Shown one piece after another: positions 16,808 through 25,928 of a stretch of 64,000 bases of DNA. The first letter of the stretch is position 1. Every line of letters begins with the position of its first letter. The stretch covers positions 62,001 through 126,000 of the forward strand of contig NZ_BDBL01000006.1 in assembly GCF_001612965.1 (NCBI RefSeq), in the 5' to 3' direction. The notes below the pieces were generated by a model. It was not told the origin of the DNA and did no database searches. It saw only the letters and a list, made by a program, of their open reading frames with translations. Source of the DNA: Nocardia kruczakiae NBRC 101016 (lineage in GTDB: Bacteria; Actinomycetota; Actinomycetes; Mycobacteriales; Mycobacteriaceae). A program made the position numbers and the translations under genes.

Positions 16808-18274
16808 GTGGATGCCTACTCGAGTTCGGACGCGATGGCGCTGGCTGCTCTGGTGCGGTCGGGGGAGGCCGAGCCGTCCGAATTGCTGGAGGCGGCGCGG
16901 GCGCGGGCGGCCGAGGTCAATCCGCGGATCAACGCGATCGTGGCCGACGTCGATCCGGCCCGTGCTGTCCAGGTGGACGACGCGCCTTTCGCTGGGGTGC
17001 CGTTCCTCATCAAGGACCTTCATCAACATCTCGCCGGCTATCCCACCAGCGCTGGTTCGCGGTCGCTGGCGTCTGTCCCGGCGACCGAGAATGCCACGGT
17101 GGTGCAGCGGTGGCTCGATGCCGGGCTGGTCATCTTCGGTAAGACCAATACTCCCGAATTCGGCGCCAAGGGAATCACCGAACCCGAGTTGTTCGGCCCA
17201 GCGCGCAATCCGTGGAACACCGAGCACACGCCCGGTGGGTCCTCCGGTGGTGCCGCGGCGGCGGTGGCCGCGGGCATCGTGCCGTGCGCGGGTGCCAGCG
17301 ACGGGGGTGGTTCGATCCGAATTCCGGCCTCGGCGTGTGGGCTCTTCGGGCTCAAGGCTTCTCGAGGTTTGATCCCGGCCGGTCCCGTGCACGGTGAGTA
17401 TCTGGGTGGAACCGCCGCCGATGGTGTCATCTCTCGTTCGGTGCGAGACACCGCCGCCATGCTCGATGTGCTGGCGGGCCCGACTCCGGTTGCGCCGTAC
17501 CTGGCGGCACGGGGGCAAGGGAGCTATCTCGCGGAGGTGGAACGCGCCCCGGGGCGTCTTCGGATCGGCGTCTGCACAGCCAGTTCGGTCAATCCGGCGC
17601 CCCATCCGGAGGCTGTGGCGGCGGCGACCGGAGCGGCCGAACTACTGGTGAGCCTCGGCCATGACGTGGTGGAGCTGCCCCGCGCTCCCTTCGATGACGC
17701 GGCGTTGGCCAAGGATTTTCTCACCACCTGGTTCGTCGCGTGTGCCTTCTCGGTGGAAGAGGCCAAAGCCGCTGGGGGCGTGGGGGATTCGGGGTTCGAA
17801 CTCGATACCCGGCTCATGGCCGCGCTGGGACGCGCGACCAAGGCTGTCGAGTTGACTCGCGCCGTCGAGCGGCGACACCAGTACGTGCGACGGCTGGCGG
17901 AATTTCACGAGTCCTACGACCTGCTGCTCACTCCGACCACAGCCACGCCGCCGCCTCGGATCGGGGCATTCGGCCTCGCGCCGACGCTGCGCACGGCACA
18001 GCGATTGCTGCTGACCGCCCGCGTCGCCGGGCTGCTGCGCTGGACACCGATCGTCGACCAGTTCATCAATGACAACCTGGGCTGGGTTCCCTACACCCAA
18101 TTGGCGAACATCACCGGCCGTCCCGCCATGAGTGTGCCACTGCACTGGACTCCCGACGGGCTGCCGATCGGCGTCCAGTTCGTCGGCCGCCTCGGGGCGG
18201 AAGGACAGCTCATCCGGCTGGCCGCGCAACTCGAGCAGGCCCAGCCGTGGGCCCACCGCCGCCCGGACCTCTGA
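16808..18274 (+). CDS. Amidase (amidase-signature family)
   Basis: A 488-residue amidase-signature enzyme. The Ser-cisSer-Lys triad is visible: Lys69 (FLIKDL), Ser145 (PGGSSGGAA) and Ser169 (GGGSIRIPA). The overall length and the [12 protein letters not shown] block resemble mycobacterial AmiC and 6-aminohexanoate-cyclic-dimer hydrolases. It hydrolyses an amide bond in the cytoplasm; the natural substrate is unknown. GTG 16808 begins the homologous N-terminus. It stands alone, with no obvious operon partner. Confidence 0.88.
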   Translation: MDAYSSSDAMALAALVRSGEAEPSELLEAARARAAEVNPRINAIVADVDPARAVQVDDAPFAGVPFLIKDLHQHLAGYPTSAGSRSLASVPATENATVVQRWLDAGLVIFGKTNTPEFGAKGITEPELFGPARNPWNTEHTPGGSSGGAAAAVAAGIVPCAGASDGGGSIRIPASACGLFGLKASRGLIPAGPVHGEYLGGTAADGVISRSVRDTAAMLDVLAGPTPVAPYLAARGQGSYLAEVERAPGRLRIGVCTASSVNPAPHPEAVAAATGAAELLVSLGHDVVELPRAPFDDAALAKDFLTTWFVACAFSVEEAKAAGGVGDSGFELDTRLMAALGRATKAVELTRAVERRHQYVRRLAEFHESYDLLLTPTTATPPPRIGAFGLAPTLRTAQRLLLTARVAGLLRWTPIVDQFINDNLGWVPYTQLANITGRPAMSVPLHWTPDGLPIGVQFVGRLGAEGQLIRLAAQLEQAQPWAHRRPDL

Positions 18275-18349
18275 CCGGTGTCTGTCGTTCGACGTTCCGG
18301 GGAGCCCGAGGGCTATCGCAGCGGGTGTCTACTCTGTTTGAATTGATGT

Positions 18350-19183
18350 ATGTGCCGGTGGATGGCGTACTGGGGCGAGCCGATTCTTGTCGAGGATCTG
18401 TTGTTTCGCCCTGAACATTCGCTGATCGACCAGAGTCTGCACTCTCGTCTGGGAGAGACCACCACCAACGGGGACGGCTTCGGTGTCGGCTGGTATGGCG
18501 AGGGTGCCGAACCCGCGGTGTACAAGGGGATCGAGCCGGCCTGGAACGATAAGAATTTGCGGGAGATAGCTGGTCAGGTGCGCACGTCGAGGTTGCTCGC
18601 TCATGTGCGGGCTTCGACTGGGACCGCGGTTCAGCGCAGCAATTGTCATCCGTTCCGGCACGGTCGATGGTTATGGGTACACAACGGCGCCCTGCGTGGT
18701 TTCAGCGAAATCAGGCGCGATTTGTTGATGGCCGTGGATCCTGGGCTGTTCTCCGACATCGAGGGCTCGACGGACACGGAAGCATTGTTCTACCTCGCCC
18801 TGACCTTCGGTCTCGCCGATGACCCGCTCGGTGCCGTCGCGCGGGCAGTCGGCTTCGTCGAGGACGTTGGGCACGCGCACGGTGTCGAGCATCCGGTTCA
18901 GATGACCGTCGCGACGACCAACGGTCACAACCTCTGGGTCTTCCGTTATTCCAGCGAGCGCCGATCGCGCTCACTGTTCTTCTCGACCAAGCTCTCCCAG
19001 TTACGAGCATTGCACCCCGAAGTCGAGGTTTTGCGCGAATTGGGCGGTGAGACCCGCTTCGTGGTGTCGGAGCCGCTGCGCGATCTCGAGGGGGCGTGGA
19101 ACGAGGTGCCCGAATCCTGTGCTGCGGTGGTGGGATCCGGTGCCGACGCGATCTGGCCCTTCGTGCCGGTCTCACCCGTCTGA
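18350..19183 (+). CDS. Class II glutamine amidotransferase
   Basis: A 277-residue Ntn hydrolase of the YafJ/EgtC type. Cys2 after the initiator Met is the nucleophile (MCRWMAYWGEP), followed by NGDGFGVGWYG and HVRASTG and the HNGALRGF loop. It would hydrolyse glutamine or a gamma-glutamyl amide. It lacks a fused synthetase domain. It is convergent with a GCS2-type gamma-glutamyl ligase gene 34 bp away, so the two may make and cleave gamma-glutamyl amides, but this is inference. No ribosome site is obvious; translation may be leaderless. Confidence 0.85.
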   Translation: MCRWMAYWGEPILVEDLLFRPEHSLIDQSLHSRLGETTTNGDGFGVGWYGEGAEPAVYKGIEPAWNDKNLREIAGQVRTSRLLAHVRASTGTAVQRSNCHPFRHGRWLWVHNGALRGFSEIRRDLLMAVDPGLFSDIEGSTDTEALFYLALTFGLADDPLGAVARAVGFVEDVGHAHGVEHPVQMTVATTNGHNLWVFRYSSERRSRSLFFSTKLSQLRALHPEVEVLRELGGETRFVVSEPLRDLEGAWNEVPESCAAVVGSGADAIWPFVPVSPV

Positions 19184-19216
19184 GGTCGGCACGAGCGCCG
19201 ATGGGCGTCTGGTTCG

Positions 19217-20377
19217 TCACGCCGGCTGACGGTCTTCGGTGGCGGCGCATCCTTCGGTGGTCGATCGCGCCATCTGTTTCAAGACCTGAGTGGGGCCTCC
19301 GATGCGCAATGCTTCGCGTTGTCGGACAGCGCCGTTGCCGTTCCGCAGAACTGTTGCCAACGCGCCGCGCGTGAATTCGTAGTCGCCGGACTGTTCGAGA
19401 GCGGGGCGGATATGGGAGAGCAGATGTGCGATGGAAGCGGGCTTGGGCACGGAATGTCGTGTAGCTCTGCGGAACTGCGGACCGGACAGGCCGTCGTGGG
19501 CCGCGCGCCGGCATGCCGCCCGCAGATATGCCAGGTCGACAGGGTCCGATGTCCGTCCGCTGTCCACTGCCGCCACAGAGGTGATGACCAGTGCCCGGAC
19601 GAGACTCGCCAGAAGTGCCGTTTCCTCGACCGTGGCCGGAACGTCGCTGATGCGGATCTCGATCGTGGGCAGATGCGAGGACAATCGCACATCCCAATAG
19701 ACCATCGCTGCGTCGAGGATGTGCCCGTCCTCGACGAGCTTGGTGACCGTGTCGTCGTATTCGGCGGCGGACCGCAGGTACGGGGGCGGCCCGGCGCTGG
19801 GCCATCGCGCCCACAGTAGGTGGCGCCAGCTGGCGTAGCCGGTGTCGATACCACTTGTGATCGGGGAATTCGCCGTCAGCGCCAACAGGGTCGGCAGCCA
19901 AGGGCGCAGGTGATTGCTGACCTGCACCGCGACGTCGCGGTTGGGCACGCAGACGTGGACGTGGCAACCGCAGATCACTTGCTCGGCCAGTTCGCCGAAA
20001 TGCGCCGCCATGCGTCGGTATCTGGGAGTGTCGGTCATGGACCCGGGCGGCGGTCTCCAGATCGGCACCCCCACCGCCAGTGGCAGCGATCCTGCGCATG
20101 TCGCGGCCTGCGTGACCGAGAGTCGCGCCCGTCGAACTTCGCGGTGCAACTCCGGAATGTTCGCGCAGACCGGTGTGCAGGTCTCGATCTGGCACTGGGA
20201 TAGCTCCAGTTGCAGTTCGGCATCCGGGGCGCGTGCCGCGACGGCGGTGTTGTTCAGCGAGGGGAGGCCGGTGGCCGGATCGACAAGAACGAACTCCTCT
20301 TCGACGCCGACGGTGAATGGACGAATACTGTTGCCGTGCAATGGATCACGTGGCTCACTCGACACCATGGACGTCAC
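19217..20377 (-). CDS. Glutamate-cysteine ligase-like carboxylate-amine ligase (GCS2/YbdK)
   Basis: About 386 residues. The family motifs are FTVGVEEEFVLVDPATG near the N-terminus, a GCHVHVCVPNRD block and LLALTANSPITSG, all part of the ATP/metal site of GCS2 enzymes. Members join glutamate to an amine. GTG 20377 is preferred because GGAGG lies five bases upstream; ATG 20368 and an upstream ATG at 20434 are alternatives. It is convergent with the class II amidotransferase gene. It is not part of a recognisable ergothioneine cluster. Confidence 0.82.
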   Translation of the reverse strand: MTSMVSSEPRDPLHGNSIRPFTVGVEEEFVLVDPATGLPSLNNTAVAARAPDAELQLELSQCQIETCTPVCANIPELHREVRRARLSVTQAATCAGSLPLAVGVPIWRPPPGSMTDTPRYRRMAAHFGELAEQVICGCHVHVCVPNRDVAVQVSNHLRPWLPTLLALTANSPITSGIDTGYASWRHLLWARWPSAGPPPYLRSAAEYDDTVTKLVEDGHILDAAMVYWDVRLSSHLPTIEIRISDVPATVEETALLASLVRALVITSVAAVDSGRTSDPVDLAYLRAACRRAAHDGLSGPQFRRATRHSVPKPASIAHLLSHIRPALEQSGDYEFTRGALATVLRNGNGAVRQREALRIGGPTQVLKQMARSTTEGCAATEDRQPA

Positions 20378-20434
20378 GGCCACCTCCCGGATTATTGCCT
20401 GTCGAGGCATGCGCGCTCGCCGATTTCGCCGCAT

Positions 20435-20948
20435 CGTTGCCTGCCGACAGTTCGGATAACCTGAGTGAGACTGTTCCTGATTCTCCGAGTGTGGCCTGTA
20501 ATGCTACGAAGTTCGGTTGAACGGGTGTTTGAAACGAGTCCTGACGCTGATTCTCCGCTTCGTCGACCAGCGTGACGGCCACGCTGGTGGAATTCTGTCC
20601 TCCAGCTCCGGAATGTGAGGAACTCGAAGTTTACCGGAAAATTGCCCGTCAAACAGTGGGTTGGCTGAGGTTGTGGATTCTTCGCCGAACTCGACCCGAC
20701 TCCATCCCGCCTGGACGCCGAAGATCCCTGCGCGGTGGGAGCGGTGCGTGGCGTAGAGGAGCTCAGTCACGCTCGGGCGACCCCCACCTTCGGACGTGCG
20801 CCCACCCGAGAGGGTGTGGTTCGCCGGCATCTCGGCATATCGATCGCAGCTCAGCCGACCGTCATTGTGGTCTACCACTATCGCCTGACGGCCGCTGATA
20901 CCAAAGATCACGTTACCCGGAGTAGTACTTCCTCACGAATCGTGCCCT
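20435..20948. other. Gene-poor stretch before pucR-type gene
   Basis: I see no gene I can support here. Open frames exist on both strands but show no family motif, no ribosome site and no conserved pattern. It may hold degraded sequence and the promoters of the two divergent neighbours. Confidence 0.5.
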
Positions 20949-20978
20949 GGTTACGCTGGTGAAATAGCCCAGCTAACC
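20949..20978 (+). promoter_or_regulatory. Leader hairpin before the PucR gene
   Basis: GGTTA-C-GCTGG (20949-20959) pairs with CCAGCTAACC (20969-20978), with one bulged C and a 9-base loop. It ends directly at the ribosome site GGGGAGGGAAGG (20979-20990). A stable stem here could control ribosome access or act as an operator. Confidence 0.35.
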
Positions 20979-21000
20979 GGGGAGGGAAGGAAGTTCGATC

Positions 21001-22266
21001 ATGCCTGTCACCTCTCCATACCAGCAAGGCCTCACCGTATCCGGTCGACCCGTATCGTCGCCGCTGAAAGACGTGCGGGCCCTGTCGCGGCAGATGGTCA
21101 GCCACTTCGTCGAAACCGTCGCGCCCTGTGGCACCTTGCCAGGTGACGCAATCCATGGCGACATCACCATCATCACCCGCGTGTGCCTGGAGCTGGCAGT
21201 CAGCATGCTGGACGGCAGCAACATTGCGGAAAAGACCGGGCAACTGAAGGACGCCGCGGCTCAATGGGCTCGCGAAGGTGTGCCCATTGGGACCATTCAC
21301 CACGCCATTCACGAAGGCTTCAAGATCGGCTTCGACCTGGTGGTGTCCACCGCCTTGGCCAAGCAACGTGCCTCCGGCTCGGCCGATACCGATCCGACGC
21401 TCAGCACGGCCGACTATCAGAGCATTCTCGATGCCGCCAAACTCGTCGTCGAGATGCTCGACACGATGACCACGGCGGTCTCGGTGGCCTATGTACGCGA
21501 ATTGCGCGCAGTCGTGTCGGAGCACCACACCGCGGTGCACACGCTCACTTCGGCACTGCTCGGCGGGCACCCCACCTCCACGATGGCCCGCGAGTGTGGC
21601 ATCGACATCGCCGGCCGCTATCGCGTATTGGCCCTTGCCATTCCGTCCCACCCCGACGAATCCAACCCGACGCTGAACGCGAAAGTCGTTGCCCGCCGCA
21701 AACTCCGGCGCCTGCAGGCAGAACTGGCCACCCGCTGCGGCGACACCGTGCTGTCATTGCTGTCGATCGACGGCGGCACCGTGCTCATCCCCGCCGATCG
21801 CGTCACCAAAGGGGCCCTGGAAGAACTCATCGGGAATCTGTCGCGGGCGGCGCGCGTGCCGATCACCGCCACCATGGTCACCGCCTCTACCGACACCCTG
21901 CCCACGGCCGCGGATCAAGCCCACGAACTGCTCGACGTCGTGTCTCGGCTGGGATCGGTGCCGGGCCTGTATCACTTCGACGATCTGGCTCTGGAATACC
22001 AGCTCACCCGCCCCGGCCCGGGGCGCGACCATCTCGGGTCGCTGCTCGATCCGCTGGACGAGCATCCGGAACTGCTGGAGACATTGCAGGTGCATATCGC
22101 GCACAACCTGAACCGCCAACGCACTGCGCGGCTACTGAACGTGCACATCAACACCGTGGACTACCGGCTCAAGCGGATCGGGCAGCTCACGGGGTTCGAT
22201 TCCACCCAGGCGAGCGGGCTGTGGCACCTGCGTTCGGCATTGGTTGCCCACACTTACCGCACGTGA
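21001..22266 (+). CDS. PucR/CdaR-type transcriptional regulator
   Basis: A 421-residue regulator. The N-terminal 170 residues are helical and carry REGVPIGTIHHAIHEGFKIG, typical of actinobacterial PucR proteins. A degenerate GGDEF-like middle domain follows. The C-terminal PucR HTH is clear: LQVHIAHNLNRQRTARLLNV, then HINTVDYRLKRIGQLTG. ATG 21001 has a very purine-rich ribosome site 10 bases upstream. No target operon is coupled to it; the NACHT gene starts 251 bp downstream on the same strand. Confidence 0.85.
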   Translation: MPVTSPYQQGLTVSGRPVSSPLKDVRALSRQMVSHFVETVAPCGTLPGDAIHGDITIITRVCLELAVSMLDGSNIAEKTGQLKDAAAQWAREGVPIGTIHHAIHEGFKIGFDLVVSTALAKQRASGSADTDPTLSTADYQSILDAAKLVVEMLDTMTTAVSVAYVRELRAVVSEHHTAVHTLTSALLGGHPTSTMARECGIDIAGRYRVLALAIPSHPDESNPTLNAKVVARRKLRRLQAELATRCGDTVLSLLSIDGGTVLIPADRVTKGALEELIGNLSRAARVPITATMVTASTDTLPTAADQAHELLDVVSRLGSVPGLYHFDDLALEYQLTRPGPGRDHLGSLLDPLDEHPELLETLQVHIAHNLNRQRTARLLNVHINTVDYRLKRIGQLTGFDSTQASGLWHLRSALVAHTYRT

Positions 22267-22302
22267 GCACAGTGCCGGCGAGCGCAGAGTTACTCCGGTG
22301 GG

Positions 22303-22318
22303 TCGGTATCGATACCGA
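22303..22318. promoter_or_regulatory. 16-bp perfect palindrome
   Basis: TCGGTATCGATACCGA is perfectly self-complementary. It lies 36 bp after the PucR stop and 199 bp before the NACHT start. It may be an operator for the NACHT gene. There is no T-tract, so a terminator is less likely. Confidence 0.35.
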
Positions 22319-22517
22319 TTGGGACGCGGTACGCCACGAATTCTGGACCGAACTGATTCCGCCACACCCAGGGTGCCGACATTGGCGACGGACGTGATAC
22401 TCGACAGACGGTGCCTACCGACAGGCGGATCGCAACGGCATGCCGAACCGGTCCTTCCGAATCTTTGGCTCCGATCGCGGAATGCCGCCGGATAGCGGTG
22501 TGTAGAAGTTCATCCAC

Positions 22518-24632
22518 TTGTCAACCGCGACAACGAGTTCGGTCTTCGTGCGGTGGGTACGGCGAGTAGTGTATACGTCCGTGCGTCAGTTGATATCGGC
22601 ATTCACAGGCGTGATCACATTGGGGGCGGTCTGGTGGATCCTGTGGGTGACGCTGCTCGCGCCGACTGAGAAAAGTACCGCCAGTGGATACGGGCAGTTC
22701 GTCGTGGCGGTGGTGGTGGCAGTCTGCTCACTCGTCGTGTGGGTGGTGAAGACGTTCTGGTCAAGGACTGCCGAGCCTCTGGACCGCCTCGCTGACCGAT
22801 TGGCCGCCCTCGTGCGCGAACGATGGACCAAGGAGGCGCACGATCGTGATCTGTTGGTCGAGCCGTTGCCGATCAGGTGGCATCAAACGGCGCTCTCTGT
22901 TGCCGTGCCTGTGGCTGCAGCAACGTCGACACGGGGTGGGCGGCCGCGGTTCGACCCTCTACCGGGCCTTTCCCTCATCACCAGCGCTACCTTGCAGGAG
23001 GGTGACCGTAGCACCCTGTATGACGTCTACGGCGGGCTGCCCTCCGGCCGACTGGTGATCACTGGGGATGCGGGTACGGGCAAGAGCGCCGCCGCGATTC
23101 TACTGCTACTCGACGCCCTGAAGTTCCGCGAGCAGAGTCACTCTGGGATTCCGGTGCCGGTGATGTTCACCTTGCACAACTGGGACCCGGGGGCCACACC
23201 GGTCAACGAATGGCTTATCCACAAACTCGCCGAGACCTTCCCGCTCCGGAGAGACGAAGCGAAGAGGCTGGTCCAGGAGCGCCGAATCGCGGTGTTCCTC
23301 GATGGTCTCGATGAAATGCCTGAGCAGCTGCGTCCGATCGCGCTGCAGGCGCTGAACAAGGCCGATTTCCGTCTGGTATTGCTCAGCCGGCGCGCGGAGT
23401 TCCGCGCTGCCGTACAGCACGAGCCGCTGTTGGGTGCTGCCGTCATCGAGCTCCGATCGTTGAAACCCGCCGACGCCGCCGACTATCTACTGCGCCACGT
23501 TGTCTCCCCGCCGCCACCGAATTGGCAGGCCGTCGCCGAAAAGCTCAACGACGATCCACGGAGCCCCCTCGCCCGAGCGCTGACCAGACCACTCACCGTC
23601 ACACTGCTCCGCGACACCTACCCACAGATCGGAGAGGTCGACGAACTCCTCGACCGCAAGCGCTTTTCGACGCCCAAGCGGATCGAAAGCCACCTGCTCG
23701 ACCGGGTGCTCATCGCCGCATACACCCCGGAACTGGGCAACCCGAAGCCTCGATACTCCGTCCAGACCGCGGAACGGACGCTCGGCTACATCGCCGACCG
23801 CCTGAAGCAGAACGGAAGTCGTGACCTGGCGTGGTGGACCATCCGGCAATGGACCGACCATGGGATCGCTCTGTTTGCACGTGCAATGATCGTCTGGTTC
23901 GTGACCGCGATCCCCATCAGCTTCCTGTTCGGTCTTTCGTACCGGATCGCGGATGGGAGAGAGATTTGGTCCGGACTGCCGGTTGGGCTCGCCATCGGGC
24001 TTGTGTCCGTGTTTTTGACCAATCGCGAGAGTGAGATCACACCCAGGCGAGTCGTTGCTCGCTGGTGGCTGGCACCAGTCACGGCCACCGGATTGTTGAT
24101 CGCGCTCCCGCTCGGGCTCGGAATCGGATTCGCACTCGTTTTTATCAACCACCTCGAGCCCGCGCTCGTGTGGTGGCTCGTACTCGGGGTGTTGCTCTGG
24201 CTTACGATCGGGACCGGCAGTTCGTTGTTCGCATCGGACCGCGACGACAGCCGCTCGCGCGACCCGATTACCTCGTGGAGGCAGGACGCCATGGCGGGCC
24301 TCGGATTCGGGGTCATATGCGGGTTCGGCGCGCTGACGGCAGGACTGTGCTTCGGCATGCGGTTCGATCTGGGGTTGCCTGCCGTGCTCGCGGTCGGGCT
24401 CCTCGGTGGACTTGCCGCGACGCTCGCTTTGCCCCCCGCAATGACCGCGTCGTGGCCAACCTTCTGTTTCCAGATCGAGCTGGCCCTGCGGCACCGAATC
24501 CCGGTGCGGCTCATGCGGTTTCTGGAGGACGCACGGGAGCGAGGCGTCTTACGCACAGTGGGACCTATTTACCAGTTTCGGCACGCCGAGCTTCAGGATC
24601 GATTGGCTGTGAACGTCAGCAAGCCTGAGTAG
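22518..24632 (+). CDS. Membrane-anchored NACHT-type NTPase
   Basis: A 704-residue STAND NTPase. Two membrane segments (about 32-48 and 61-78) precede a NACHT domain with Walker A GDAGTGKS at 183-190 and Walker B IAVFLDGLDEMPE near 257-269. About six more hydrophobic segments follow between 465 and 645. The C-terminus carries a conserved block (RFLEDARERGVLRTVGPIYQ, FRHAELQDRL). Bacterial NACHT proteins can be phage sensors, but this membrane-rich actinobacterial form is uncharacterised to my knowledge. No LRR, TPR or effector nuclease is visible. TTG 22518 is the longest start; GTG 22551 is an alternative. No partner gene is coupled to it. Confidence 0.82.
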   Translation: MSTATTSSVFVRWVRRVVYTSVRQLISAFTGVITLGAVWWILWVTLLAPTEKSTASGYGQFVVAVVVAVCSLVVWVVKTFWSRTAEPLDRLADRLAALVRERWTKEAHDRDLLVEPLPIRWHQTALSVAVPVAAATSTRGGRPRFDPLPGLSLITSATLQEGDRSTLYDVYGGLPSGRLVITGDAGTGKSAAAILLLLDALKFREQSHSGIPVPVMFTLHNWDPGATPVNEWLIHKLAETFPLRRDEAKRLVQERRIAVFLDGLDEMPEQLRPIALQALNKADFRLVLLSRRAEFRAAVQHEPLLGAAVIELRSLKPADAADYLLRHVVSPPPPNWQAVAEKLNDDPRSPLARALTRPLTVTLLRDTYPQIGEVDELLDRKRFSTPKRIESHLLDRVLIAAYTPELGNPKPRYSVQTAERTLGYIADRLKQNGSRDLAWWTIRQWTDHGIALFARAMIVWFVTAIPISFLFGLSYRIADGREIWSGLPVGLAIGLVSVFLTNRESEITPRRVVARWWLAPVTATGLLIALPLGLGIGFALVFINHLEPALVWWLVLGVLLWLTIGTGSSLFASDRDDSRSRDPITSWRQDAMAGLGFGVICGFGALTAGLCFGMRFDLGLPAVLAVGLLGGLAATLALPPAMTASWPTFCFQIELALRHRIPVRLMRFLEDARERGVLRTVGPIYQFRHAELQDRLAVNVSKPE

Positions 24633-24828
24633 GCGACTGGGCAGGATCCATTGCCGGCAGTCCGGTTTCGGGGTGGCGATCGTTTCGCAGCACCGACGCC
24701 GCGCATTCTCGCGCGTGGGAATCGCGCGGGCGGCTGCTGGATCTACTCTCGTCGCGTCGATCGAGTGCGCCGCTGCGTCCCCGAATCCCGCACCCGGACT
24801 CCAGCGGCCGGGATATGAGGAGTTCGCG

Positions 24829-25860
24829 ATGACCCGAGGCGATGTTCATCTGTGTGGCAGTGTGCCGCTACCGGATGCGGAGGCCGTATTCGGTGCGGCC
24901 GCACGGCGGCTGGGACCGTGGCTCAGCCGCATACCCGACGGTGAGACCGGCGAGCGGGACAACTTCACGGTCTGGCAGTTGCCGCGCATGGGCGCGCATC
25001 CGGATCTGGAGACGGCGCCGCCGCCGAGCCCGGAATACGGGCCCAGTGAGCGGGTGCGGCCCAAACCCGGCGTGGATCCCGCATCGATCGATTTCGGTGA
25101 GCTGGGTTACGCACAGGCAGCGCTCGAGTCCTGGGATGTATTCCGCAAGCTGCGCGAACGCGGCGACATCGATGCCGGGGTGCGGTTCCAGGTCTGCCTG
25201 CCCACCCCGATCTCGGTGGTGGGCGCTTTCGTCGGCGATCCGCAGGACATCCTCGAACAGCGCTACGAGGCGGCGCTGCTCGCCGAACTCGGCCGCATCG
25301 CCGCGGAGATCCCGCACACCGATCTCGCGGTGCAGTGGGATTGCCCGGTCGAGTTCGCGATCTTCGAGGGGGTGTTCCCGTGCTGGTTCGGCGCCGACGA
25401 CGACACCCGGCTGAGTGAGATCGTCGCCCGGCTCGTGCGCCTCGGCGCGGCCGTGCCCACGGACATCGAACTCGGATATCACTTGTGCTACGGCGATTTC
25501 GGGCATCGGCACTTCGCCGAGCCCACCGACACCGGTCGCATGGTGACGGTGCTGTCCGGCGTGGTCGCGGCGCTGCCGCGCCGGGTCGACTGGGTGCATA
25601 TGCCGGTTCCGCGCTCGCGCACCGACCGCGAGTATTTCGCACCGCTGGCCGGGCTTTCCCTGCCGCCGCGAACCCGGCTGTACCTCGGACTGGTGCACGC
25701 CACCGACGGCCGCGACGGGGCCCTGCGCCGCATCGCCGCTGCCCGGGAAATCGTCGACGGATTCGGTATCGCCACCGAATGCGGATTCGGCCGTCGGCCC
25801 GCCGAACAAATCCCGGATCTGCTGGATCTGCATGCCGAGCTGGCGGCCTCGCTGTCGTGA
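24829..25860 (+). CDS. MetE/UROD-fold protein of unknown function
   Basis: A 343-residue protein. The N-terminus (HLCGSVPLPDAEAVF, then RIPDGETGERDNF) and the C-terminal ATECGFGRRP resemble a family loosely related to cobalamin-independent methionine synthase and uroporphyrinogen decarboxylase. The His/Cys (YHLCYGD) and the late Cys (TECGF) might bind zinc as in MetE. ATG 24829 has GAGGAG six bases upstream; the frame is open further upstream. No reaction is known to me. It is convergent with the adenylate cyclase gene. Confidence 0.6.
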   Translation: MTRGDVHLCGSVPLPDAEAVFGAAARRLGPWLSRIPDGETGERDNFTVWQLPRMGAHPDLETAPPPSPEYGPSERVRPKPGVDPASIDFGELGYAQAALESWDVFRKLRERGDIDAGVRFQVCLPTPISVVGAFVGDPQDILEQRYEAALLAELGRIAAEIPHTDLAVQWDCPVEFAIFEGVFPCWFGADDDTRLSEIVARLVRLGAAVPTDIELGYHLCYGDFGHRHFAEPTDTGRMVTVLSGVVAALPRRVDWVHMPVPRSRTDREYFAPLAGLSLPPRTRLYLGLVHATDGRDGALRRIAAAREIVDGFGIATECGFGRRPAEQIPDLLDLHAELAASLS

Positions 25861-25928
25861 GACCGGCCGGCCAGTTGCTTGCCCGCGCGCTCTGCGGCGG
25901 CTGATGCACTCGCCGGCCCGGGGAGACC

